Shown here: positions 57,228 through 64,000 of the stretch, one piece after another | How the letters are laid out: each line of letters opens with the position of its first letter | Numbering within the stretch: position 1 is the stretch's first letter | Assembly (NCBI GenBank): GCA_947471745.1 | Contig: CANJKZ010000174.1 | Coordinates: 2,418,501-2,482,500 of the forward strand | Direction: 5' to 3' | DNA from: Closterium sp. Naga37s-1 | Lineage: Eukaryota; Streptophyta; Zygnematophyceae; Desmidiales; Closteriaceae | DNA length: 64,000 nucleotides | Notes under the pieces: model-generated | Told to the model about the DNA's origin: nothing | The model's database searches: none | Seen by the model: the letters and a program-made list of their open reading frames with translations, nothing else | Program-made: the position numbers and the translations under genes

Positions 57228-60200
57228 ATGGCTAGTCTCAATGTTCTTACCTTTGATGCTGAGGGTCGAGCTGTTGACTTTGAGGTCTGGCTAGATGATC
57301 TGCAGCTTTTCCTTCAGTGCGATAGCAAGGATGGCCTCTCACTGTTCGATCTCACGTCTGGCGCCTCTACTGCCCCTGCTGCTGATGCTGACAGTACTGT
57401 TCGCTCGCAGTGGCTCACGCGCGATGCTGCTGCTCGTCTTGCTGTGCGTAATCACCAGCCGTCTACTGGGCGCGCGCACTTTAGTCAGTACAAGAGTGCT
57501 AGGGCTCTGTACGACGCTGTAGTTGCACGCTACTCCTCCCCTACCACTGCTGCCCTCAGCCGCCTCATGCTGCCGTACCTTTTTCCTGACCTTGCCGCCT
57601 TTGCCACAGTTGCTGACCTAGTTGCTCACCTCCGCACTAGTGACGCTCGCTACCGTGCTGCCCTTCCCACTGAGTTTCTTCCCACGAACTCCCCCCCCAT
57701 GTACATCACCCTTTACTACCTAGTCACACGCCTCCCTGACTCTCTCTCCTCAGTCAGGGATCACTTCCTCTCCCTTTGCCCCACCGAGCTGACTGTCGAC
57801 TTGCTAGAGGAGCGCCTTGCTGCAGCTGAGAAGAGTATCTTAGCTGTCGGTGCTTCTCGCGGCGACCATCGCACCCCCTTCTTCGAGGGCTGTTCCACTG
57901 TCCCCCTTCTCCCCTCTGTTGCCTCTGCTGCTGCTGTCGACCTCGTTGGCACTGAGGAGGTCGGCGCTCCGTCTACTGCCCCTAGTGGGCGACGCCGCAC
58001 TGGCAAGGGCAAGGGAAGCAGGGGTGGTGGAGGGGGCGGTGGAGGCAGCGGTGGAGGAGGTGGAGGAGGTGGAGGTGGTGGTGGGGGTGGTTCCGGGAGT
58101 GGGGGCGTCGGTGGCGGCAGTGGAGGCCGTGGCGGCGGTGGCGGAGGAGGTGGCGGAGGAGGTGGTGCTGGTCGCGGTGCGGCCACACAGCGTGGAGGCC
58201 TTGGTGGCAGCCAGCGTCAGCAGCAGCTGCGCACCCGTGAGACCCCGTCTGTTCAGCGGCTTCGTGAGTGGTACGCTGGGCGTGGGAGGTCTGGGGGTGC
58301 AGGTCCCTGCACGTACGTTCTTCGCACCGGCAGTCGTAGTGGGGAGGTGTGTGGTCTCCCACACACCACGCAGCGCTGCTTCGGCCGCTTGACTGACGCC
58401 TGGCGTACCCAGTTTCCTGACGCTGGTGATCTTCCTCGTTGGCATGATCTGCTTCTGCAGAATGTGCCTATCTTTGATCTAGACTTTGATGCTATCCTTG
58501 CTGCCATGTATGCTCTTGCTGATATTACTGAGGGTGACTGTTACCTGCGTGTCCCGCCCGACCCGGGCACTGTGGCTGCTGCTCTAGGTGCTAGTGCGTC
58601 TGCTGCTCCAGGAGCTTGTGCGGCTGCTGCTCTAGGTGCTAGTGCGTCTGCTGCTCCAGGTGTTGGTACGTCTCCTCTCTCTGGTACTACACCTACTGCG
58701 TCCTTTCACACTTTCACACTTGACTCTGGTGCTTCGCGCTCTTTCTTTAGAGACAGCACCACGCTCACGCCGCTCAGTCGGCCTGTTGCGGTCTCCCTTG
58801 CTGACCCCTCAGGGGGCCTAGTACTTGCACACTCCTCTACTGTCCTACCGTGTCCTGCGGCCCCGTCGGGCTTGCTGTCGGGACTCCACCTCCCCTCGTT
58901 CTCTACGAACCTGGTGAGTGGAGCTGACCTCCAGGACGCGTGGGTTGACCAGTTCACCCTTGGAGGTCAGCGTGTGACCCACTGCACTTGCTCTCGGACG
59001 GGCCGTCACCTGGCCATGTTCACCCGTCGGCCAGGGTCGAGTCTGTACACACTGACTACTGCGCCTCCTCCGGTCTCTGCGTCTGGTCAGGTAGCTGCGT
59101 CCAGTCAGGTGTTTGCTGCCGCGTCCAGGTCCAGTCCTGCGTCTGCCCCCTGCTCGTGTCGCCCTTTGGCACACGAGACTCTCCTTTGGCACCACCGCCT
59201 TGGTCACCCCTCCCTGCCTCGTCTTCGAGGTATGGCCTCCCGTGCCCTTGTCTCGGGTCTACCCAGGTCCCTCCCTCCCCTTCCTCCAGGGCCTGCCCCC
59301 ACCTGTGTTCCTTGTGTCGAGGGCCGGCAGCGCGCCGCCCCTCACTCCTCCTCGTTTCCTCCGACTGAGGCTCCTCTGCAGACTCTTCACATGGACGTGT
59401 GGGGCCCAGCCCGCGTCTGTGGACAGGGTCACGAGCGCTACTTCCTCCTGGTCGTTGACGACTACTCGCGTTACACCAAAGTCTTCCCCTTGCGCTTCAA
59501 GGGTGAGGTCCCTGAGGTGTTGATCGACTGGATCCGCGGTACTCGTCGCCAGCTCAGTGAGAGTTTCGGCTCAGACCTTCCTGTTCTGCGTCTGCACTCG
59601 GACAGAGGCGGGGAGTTTTCCTCCGACCTCCTGAGGGTCTTCTGTCGTTCGGAGGGCATCCGCCAGACGTTCACGCTTCCGGCCTCCCCGCAGCAAAATG
59701 GGATTGCTGAGCGCCGCATTGGCATGGTCATGGACGTCGCTCGTACGTCCATGATCCATGCGGCTGCTCCCCATTTTCTGTGGCCGTTCGCTGTTCAGTA
59801 CGCGGCGCATCAGATCAACGTTCAGCCTCGTGTCTCCTTGCCGGAGACCACACCTACTCTGCGGTGGACGGGGAAGGTTGGCGATGCGTCCGCGTTCCGT
59901 GTCTGGGGATCTCGAGCTTTTGTCCGCGATACTACTGCGGACAAGCTGTCCTCTCGTGCCGTTCCCTGTGTCTTCCTTGGCTTCCCTCCTGACGCACCCG
60001 GGTGGCAGTTCTACCACCCCACCTCGCGTCTTGTTCTGTCCTCTCAAGACGTCACGTTCGACGAGTCGGTGTCGTACTACCGTCTCTTTCCCTACCACAC
60101 TGCCTCTCCCCCCCCCCCCGCTGCTCTTCCTCGCACCAGGTACTCCCCTGGTATACCCCCTCCCCCCTCAGACACCTGCCCCCTCAGGTGTGTCCCAGGT

Positions 60201-60248
60201 AGACCCTGCCGAGCCGGTCGAGGTAGCTGTCGACTCAGGTGCTGCTAG
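57228..60248 (+). CDS. Copia-J gag-protease-integrase, 1006 aa
   Basis: Starts MASLNVLTFDAEGRAVDFEV. Gag is in one frame here (C8 at the site where D and I have C11). Then RRRTGKGKGSRGG and the Gly tract, module CTYVLRTGSRSGEVC-x3-H-x4-C, an Ala-rich spacer with tandem GASASAAPG units, protease HTFTLDSGASRSFF, pre-integrase LLWHHRLGHPS, and integrase MDVWGP, HSDRGGEF and NGIAERRIG. True homology ends near residue 960 at the C12 run; the last 45 residues are out of frame. It forms the particle, matures it and would integrate the cDNA. Confidence 0.95.
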   Translation: MASLNVLTFDAEGRAVDFEVWLDDLQLFLQCDSKDGLSLFDLTSGASTAPAADADSTVRSQWLTRDAAARLAVRNHQPSTGRAHFSQYKSARALYDAVVARYSSPTTAALSRLMLPYLFPDLAAFATVADLVAHLRTSDARYRAALPTEFLPTNSPPMYITLYYLVTRLPDSLSSVRDHFLSLCPTELTVDLLEERLAAAEKSILAVGASRGDHRTPFFEGCSTVPLLPSVASAAAVDLVGTEEVGAPSTAPSGRRRTGKGKGSRGGGGGGGGSGGGGGGGGGGGGGGSGSGGVGGGSGGRGGGGGGGGGGGGAGRGAATQRGGLGGSQRQQQLRTRETPSVQRLREWYAGRGRSGGAGPCTYVLRTGSRSGEVCGLPHTTQRCFGRLTDAWRTQFPDAGDLPRWHDLLLQNVPIFDLDFDAILAAMYALADITEGDCYLRVPPDPGTVAAALGASASAAPGACAAAALGASASAAPGVGTSPLSGTTPTASFHTFTLDSGASRSFFRDSTTLTPLSRPVAVSLADPSGGLVLAHSSTVLPCPAAPSGLLSGLHLPSFSTNLVSGADLQDAWVDQFTLGGQRVTHCTCSRTGRHLAMFTRRPGSSLYTLTTAPPPVSASGQVAASSQVFAAASRSSPASAPCSCRPLAHETLLWHHRLGHPSLPRLRGMASRALVSGLPRSLPPLPPGPAPTCVPCVEGRQRAAPHSSSFPPTEAPLQTLHMDVWGPARVCGQGHERYFLLVVDDYSRYTKVFPLRFKGEVPEVLIDWIRGTRRQLSESFGSDLPVLRLHSDRGGEFSSDLLRVFCRSEGIRQTFTLPASPQQNGIAERRIGMVMDVARTSMIHAAAPHFLWPFAVQYAAHQINVQPRVSLPETTPTLRWTGKVGDASAFRVWGSRAFVRDTTADKLSSRAVPCVFLGFPPDAPGWQFYHPTSRLVLSSQDVTFDESVSYYRLFPYHTASPPPPAALPRTRYSPGIPPPPSDTCPLRCVPGRPCRAGRGSCRLRCC

Positions 60249-62940
60249 GGGTGCTGAGACTGGGGGTGCTGAGACTGGGGGTGCTGAGCCTGGGGGTTCT
60301 GAGTCTGGAGGTGCTCTGGGTGTCCCGTCGCGGCGGGAGCCCCTCTCTCCACAGCGGCTTCGTGAGTGGTACTCTCGGCGCTGTCGAGGTGCTGCTGGTG
60401 CTGGAGCTGCTGGAGGTTCTGGAGGTGCGACTGGAGCTACTGGAGGTGCTGCTGGTGCTGGAGGTGCTGTAGGTGCTGGAGGTGCTACTGGAGCTACTGG
60501 AGGTGCTGGTGCTGCTGGAGGTGGTGCTGGTGCTGGAGCTGCTGGAGGTGATGCTGGTGCTGGTGCTGGAGCTGCTGGAGGTGCTGCTGGGACTGGAGAC
60601 CCTGGGGCTGAGGGTACCGGTTCTGTCTCTGCTGTTTCTCGAGGCGCTTCGCGGCCGCGGCCGTACTACGTTCCCCTCCTTCAGCAGGTTCTTGGCTCCC
60701 CGCCTTCTCCTGGTCCTCCTCCTCCTTTCCTGAGTCCACCGCCTGTCCAGTCCCAGTCGCAGTTGCAGCCGGCCTCTCCGCTGCCTGGTCCTTCTCCTTA
60801 CTCTGGTCCGACTAGAGGTCTTACGGAGCGTCGTGAGCCTGAGTCTCGTCCTGTGTCGCCTGAGTCTCGTTCTGCGTCGCCTGTCCGTCCTGTTCGCGCT
60901 GGTCGTGTTTCGCGTCCGCGTCTTCCTCCTGTCCCAGGCACTCACTCTATGACACTACGTCCTTCTACTGCTCCACAGCGTGTCCCTCTGCCCTCTCCTC
61001 CTGCGTCCTCTCTTCCTGACGGTCCGGACCCGGAGTCTGACTCCCTTCGTGCTGCTAGTCCTACTGTCATGCGCTTTCTGGCCACTGCTGTCACTGACCC
61101 TCTGTTTGAGTCCTCTGCTGCGTCTGCTCTTGTTGCTGAGCTTGTTGACTTTGCTGCAGCCTGTCGCCTAGACTACGCCGCTAGTCTTGTTGCTGAGTCT
61201 GCGTCTGCATCTGTCTGTCCTCCGTCCGTCGGGGGTGAGTGTGCTCTTGGCACGGACGTCCTTGAGGACAGACAGGAGGACCTTGAGTGTTTTGCTGCTG
61301 CTTCACCTCATCTCGTGTCCATGCTGCTTGCCCCTGAGGGAGACCCGGATGCACTAGACATCCCGACCCCGCGCTCTTACGCAGAGGCGATAGAGGGTCC
61401 CTACTCCTCTCAGTGGCAGGCAGCCATGGACGCAGAGATGGCTTCCTGGAAGTCCACAGGCACCTACGTAGACGAGGTTCCCCCACTTGGGGCGAACATC
61501 GTCAGTGGCATGTGGATCTTCAGGGTGAAGCGGCCGCCGGGTTCTCCGCCTGCCTTCAAGGCGCGTTACGTTGCACGTATCTTCAGTCAGCGACAGGGAG
61601 TTGGCTTCTTTCAGACCTTCTCCCCTATCCCGAAGATGACCACTCTTCGGGTACTGCTGCACGTTGCTGCTCAGCGTGACTACAAGCTCCACTCGCTTGA
61701 CTTCAGCACAGCCTTCCTACAGAGCAGCCTGCACGAGGAGATCTGGCTGCGCCGCCCACCTGGCTTCACTGGGTCGTTTCCTGCTGGTACCCAGTGGAGC
61801 CTCCGGCGGCCAGTCTACGGTCTCCGCCAGGCGCCCCGTGAGTGGCACGACACACTCAGGATGACTCTTGCTGCTCTTGGTTTTGCTCCTTCCACTGCTG
61901 ACCCTTCTCTGTTTCTACACACTGACGCTACTCTGCCGCCATTCTACGTTCTCGTGTACGTAGATGACCTTGTCTTTGCTACTGCTGACACGGAGGCACT
62001 CGCCCACGTGAAGTCCGAGCTGCAGAAGAGACACACGTGCACAGACCTGGGTGAGCTCACAAGCTATCTTGGCTTGCGGATCACCCGGGACAGAGCACAG
62101 CGCACCATTACCTTGACTCAGTCACACATGGTGCAGCAGGTCCTTCAGCGCTTCGGGTTCACCTACTCCTCGTCACAGTCCACTCCTCTGCCTACCGGTC
62201 ACTCGCTCTCAGCTCCACCTTCGGACGAGTCCGTAGAGCCGAGTGGCCCGTATCCAGAGCTTGTGGGCTGCCTCATGTACCTGATGACTTGCACACGACC
62301 TGACCTTGCATACCCTCTCAGCCTTCTGGCTCGCTACGTGGCTCCCGGCAGGCACCGAAAGGTGCACTGGGATGCTGCGAAGAGGGTGTTGCGATACTTG
62401 TGCAGTACATCGGGCATGGGGCTCGTGCTTGGAGGACGGGCTCGAGTTGTCCTCACTGGTCACGCTGACGCCTCCTGGGTTGACGACTTGGCTACGCAGC
62501 GGTCGTCACAGGGTTACACCTTCAGCCTTGGCTCCGGTTCTGTCTCCTGGCGGTCTACCCGCTCTTCTTCTGTTCTCAGCTCCAGTTGTGAGGCTGAGAT
62601 CTACGCTGGGGCCATGGCTGCACAGGAGCTTCGGTGGCTCACCTACCTGCTGACCGACTTGGGAGAGGCGCCTCGTTCTCCTCCAGTTCTGTACGTCGAC
62701 AACAAGGCCATGCTGGCCTTGTGTCAAGAGCACAGACTGGAGCATAGAACGAAGCACATTGCTCTGCGCTACTTCCTTGGTCGAGAGTTGCAGCAGCGTG
62801 GCCAGCTTCGTCTTGCGTACGTGGCCTCTCAGGCCAACACTGCTGATGTTTTCACCAAGGCACTTCAGCCTTGTGATCATCAGCGTTTCTGTACTGTGTT
62901 AGGCCTTGTACCTACTGTGCCTCACTTGTTGACTTCTTGA
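59758..62940 (+). CDS. Copia-J linker, RT and RNase H (real coding from about 60110)
   Basis: The frame is open from 59758, but homology to pol begins after the C12 run, with PPLLFLAPGTPLVYPLPP. Next come ETGGAETGGAEPGG repeats, the Gly/Ala linker (60390-60620), RT with KARYVARIF (ARGF in others, a Gly-to-Ile change near 61578), YVDD (about 61956-61967), and RNase H with HADASWVDD, CEAEIYAG and YVDNKA, ending TADVFTKALQP. Two further unusual residues (QSSLHEE for QGSLHEE, GVGFF for GVDFF) suggest slight decay. Confidence 0.9.
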   Translation: MRLLPIFCGRSLFSTRRIRSTFSLVSPCRRPHLLCGGRGRLAMRPRSVSGDLELLSAILLRTSCPLVPFPVSSLASLLTHPGGSSTTPPRVLFCPLKTSRSTSRCRTTVSFPTTLPLPPPPLLFLAPGTPLVYPLPPQTPAPSGVSQVDPAEPVEVAVDSGAARGAETGGAETGGAEPGGSESGGALGVPSRREPLSPQRLREWYSRRCRGAAGAGAAGGSGGATGATGGAAGAGGAVGAGGATGATGGAGAAGGGAGAGAAGGDAGAGAGAAGGAAGTGDPGAEGTGSVSAVSRGASRPRPYYVPLLQQVLGSPPSPGPPPPFLSPPPVQSQSQLQPASPLPGPSPYSGPTRGLTERREPESRPVSPESRSASPVRPVRAGRVSRPRLPPVPGTHSMTLRPSTAPQRVPLPSPPASSLPDGPDPESDSLRAASPTVMRFLATAVTDPLFESSAASALVAELVDFAAACRLDYAASLVAESASASVCPPSVGGECALGTDVLEDRQEDLECFAAASPHLVSMLLAPEGDPDALDIPTPRSYAEAIEGPYSSQWQAAMDAEMASWKSTGTYVDEVPPLGANIVSGMWIFRVKRPPGSPPAFKARYVARIFSQRQGVGFFQTFSPIPKMTTLRVLLHVAAQRDYKLHSLDFSTAFLQSSLHEEIWLRRPPGFTGSFPAGTQWSLRRPVYGLRQAPREWHDTLRMTLAALGFAPSTADPSLFLHTDATLPPFYVLVYVDDLVFATADTEALAHVKSELQKRHTCTDLGELTSYLGLRITRDRAQRTITLTQSHMVQQVLQRFGFTYSSSQSTPLPTGHSLSAPPSDESVEPSGPYPELVGCLMYLMTCTRPDLAYPLSLLARYVAPGRHRKVHWDAAKRVLRYLCSTSGMGLVLGGRARVVLTGHADASWVDDLATQRSSQGYTFSLGSGSVSWRSTRSSSVLSSSCEAEIYAGAMAAQELRWLTYLLTDLGEAPRSPPVLYVDNKAMLALCQEHRLEHRTKHIALRYFLGRELQQRGQLRLAYVASQANTADVFTKALQPCDHQRFCTVLGLVPTVPHLLTS

Positions 62941-63039
62941 CTCTGCTTGTACTGTACTCTATATACATATACCTGCATGCTTACACTTGCTAGGTTGTGT
63001 TCACTGTACTGTTTGTTTTCCTTTATATAACTCTGCATG

Positions 63040-63169
63040 TGAACTGGCCTTATGGCCCTTTGCTTGTGCTCAGACTGTGTGGTGACTTTGTGATCCACCC
63101 TGAGCTTGCTTTGCTTTTCTTGACTGGTCTTGTGACCTCTTGTTCTCCCCCACTTTGCCTATGGGGGTG
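63040..63169 (+). promoter_or_regulatory. Copia-J 3' UTR stem-loops and polypurine tract
   Basis: GGCC-TTAT-GGCC (63046-63057; one loop change), GGTC-TTGT-GACC (63126-63137) and CCCCCA...TGGGGG around the polypurine tract. Confidence 0.8.
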
Positions 63170-63302
63170 TGTCAAACTTATATCTGCTATGGTCTATTTA
63201 GGCCGTAGTGAGGTAGCTCTTAGAGGGTACAACATTTATGTGTTTCCTATTTGTACCCATCTCATTTCTAGTTCATTCATTCTTTCGTCTATCATTCTCA
63301 CA
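63170..63302 (+). repeat. 3' LTR of Copia-J
   Basis: 133 bp, six substitutions from the 5' LTR, followed by CGGCG. Confidence 0.95.
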
Positions 63303-63307
63303 CGGCG

Positions 63308-63693
63308 ACGGGCCGGCGATGGGCGGCAACGGGCCGGGACGTTCCGGCGACGGGCCGGGACGGGCCAGCGACGGGCGGCGAAAGTCAGGGCCGCGACAGG
63401 GCGGCTGCAGGGCAGGGCTTCAGTGGGCGGCTAAGGCAGGGCCGCGATGAGCGGCGACGGGCCAGCGACGGGTGGCGACGGGCCAGGACGGGCTGGGACG
63501 GGCCAGCGACGGGCGGCGAAGGCAGGGCCGCGACGGGCCAGCGAAGGCAGGGCCGCGACGGGCCGTAATAGGGCAGGGCGCGCGACGGCGCAGGTGAGGC
63601 AGGCGCGAGGCGCGCTTCGGGCAGGGCAGGAAAAACAAATCGTGGTGGGCCCTAAAAAAAACGTTCCCACTAGGGAACCTGCTTAGAATACCA
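63308..63693 (-). repeat. Copia-I 5' leader, LTR-proximal part, with primer site
   Basis: GGGCCGGCGACGGGCGGCGA-type repeats interrupted by Copia-J. Near the LTR on the minus strand: TGGTATTCTAAGC directly after the LTR, hairpin GTTCCC-TAGT-GGGAAC, a T run and GGGCCCACC (63644-63652). Confidence 0.85.
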
Positions 63694-63824
63694 TGTCAGA
63701 ATAGTGAAGGAATGAATGACTGAATAAGCAAGCAGGTGGGTACAAGTAGGAACCCTAAAAGTGTTGTACCCTATATGAACTACCCCACTACAGCCTAAAC
63801 AGACTATAGCATATGAGTTTGACA
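63694..63824 (-). repeat. 5' LTR of Copia-I
   Basis: 131 bp; three differences from 50323-50453; followed by CGACG. Confidence 0.95.
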
Positions 63825-64000
63825 CGACGGGCCCGGCACGCGTAGGCTAGGGGCGACGGGCGGGGCGCGTAGCTAGGGGTGACGGGCCGGGCGCACGTAG
63901 GCTAGGGGCGACAGGCCGGGCGCGTAGGCTAGGGGCGACGGGTCGGTTGCGCGATGGCTAGGGGCGACGGGCCGGGCGCGTAGGCTAGGGGCGACGGGCT
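63825..64000 (-). repeat. Copia-H leader repeat, second part
   Basis: Same GCGTAGGCTAGGGGCGACGG repeat as 50100-50322; runs off the window, where H's own 5' LTR should lie. Confidence 0.85.

Larger units (their letters stand above)
55871..63302 (+). mobile_element. Copia-J: near-intact element nested in the leader of Copia-I
   Basis: LTRs 55871-56003 and 63170-63302 (133 bp, six differences); perfect duplication CGGCG (55866-55870, 63303-63307). Full structure with a 1006-aa gag-protease-integrase frame and an RT-RNase H frame, separated by a frame change in a C12 run (60108-60119). Confidence 0.97.
50323..63824 (-). mobile_element. Copia-I: Ty1/copia element nested in Copia-H, hosting Copia-J
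   Basis: LTRs 50323-50453 and 63694-63824 (131 bp, three differences); perfect duplication CGACG (50318-50322, 63825-63829). Minus strand: primer site, leader (63308-63690 and 55445-55865, split by J), gag, protease, integrase, RT-RNase H and 3' UTR. Two internal deletions, frameshifts and stops disable gag-pol, but RT-RNase H is open. Confidence 0.95.

Overview
The window looks like nuclear DNA of a green-lineage eukaryote, probably a streptophyte alga or other early-diverging streptophyte. The evidence is spliced host exons with GT-AG borders, exons of a plant-type xyloglucan fucosyltransferase (GT37), a plant-like LRR gene fragment, and a large nested load of GC-rich Ty1/copia elements with initiator-Met-type primer sites. 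I see no bacterial operons, rRNA or CRISPR. A zygnematophyte such as Closterium would fit, but that is a guess.

Most of the window is LTR retrotransposon. From left to right: (1) Copia-A (1-5490, +; 5' end outside the window) abuts a broken LRR gene (5491-6550). (2) At 6551-10449 lie a tRNA-like SINE head, a 628-bp element with 51-bp hairpin-forming terminal inverted repeats, local duplications and an old gag relic. (3) A hAT/ZNF862-like gene (10450-11779 and 21998-23419) is split by Copia-C (11780-21997, -). Copia-C holds a solo LTR inside its 3' LTR, a truncated non-autonomous element F2 and scrambled pol segments. (4) A fucosyltransferase-like gene on the minus strand runs from about 45.4 to 24.4 kb. 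Copia-E (24423-32449, itself carrying the 1.3-kb non-autonomous element F) interrupts one of its exons. Copia-D (34695-42259, the best preserved element) sits in an intron inside a 171-bp tandem repeat. The other introns hold 27-bp and 38-bp minisatellites and a family of short perfect palindromes. (5) From 46886, fragment G (+) is fused head-to-head to element H (-). I (50323-63824, -) is inserted in H's leader, and J (55871-63302, +) in I's leader.

Target-site duplications could be read for D (AATGC), E (GTGGC), I (CGACG), J (CGGCG) and the solo LTR (ATTCT), and with one mismatch for F and C. LTRs are short (131-141 bp) and begin TGTCA. The Copia elements share a layout: LTR, tRNA-iMet-like primer site, a GGGCCCACC motif, a GC-rich minisatellite leader differing from element to element, gag with a Gly-rich tail and an unusual C-x13-C-x3-H-x4-C module, protease (DSGA), integrase (DD35E), a Gly/Ala- or Gln-rich linker, RT (YVDD), RNase H, a conserved stem-loop-rich 3' UTR, a polypurine tract and the LTR.

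The most unusual signals are the conserved 3' UTR stem-loops, the GGGCCC leader motif shared with the non-autonomous element, the TTTTGAG-N4-CTCAAAA palindrome family around the fucosyltransferase exons, and the threefold nesting in which each element enters the leader of the previous one.
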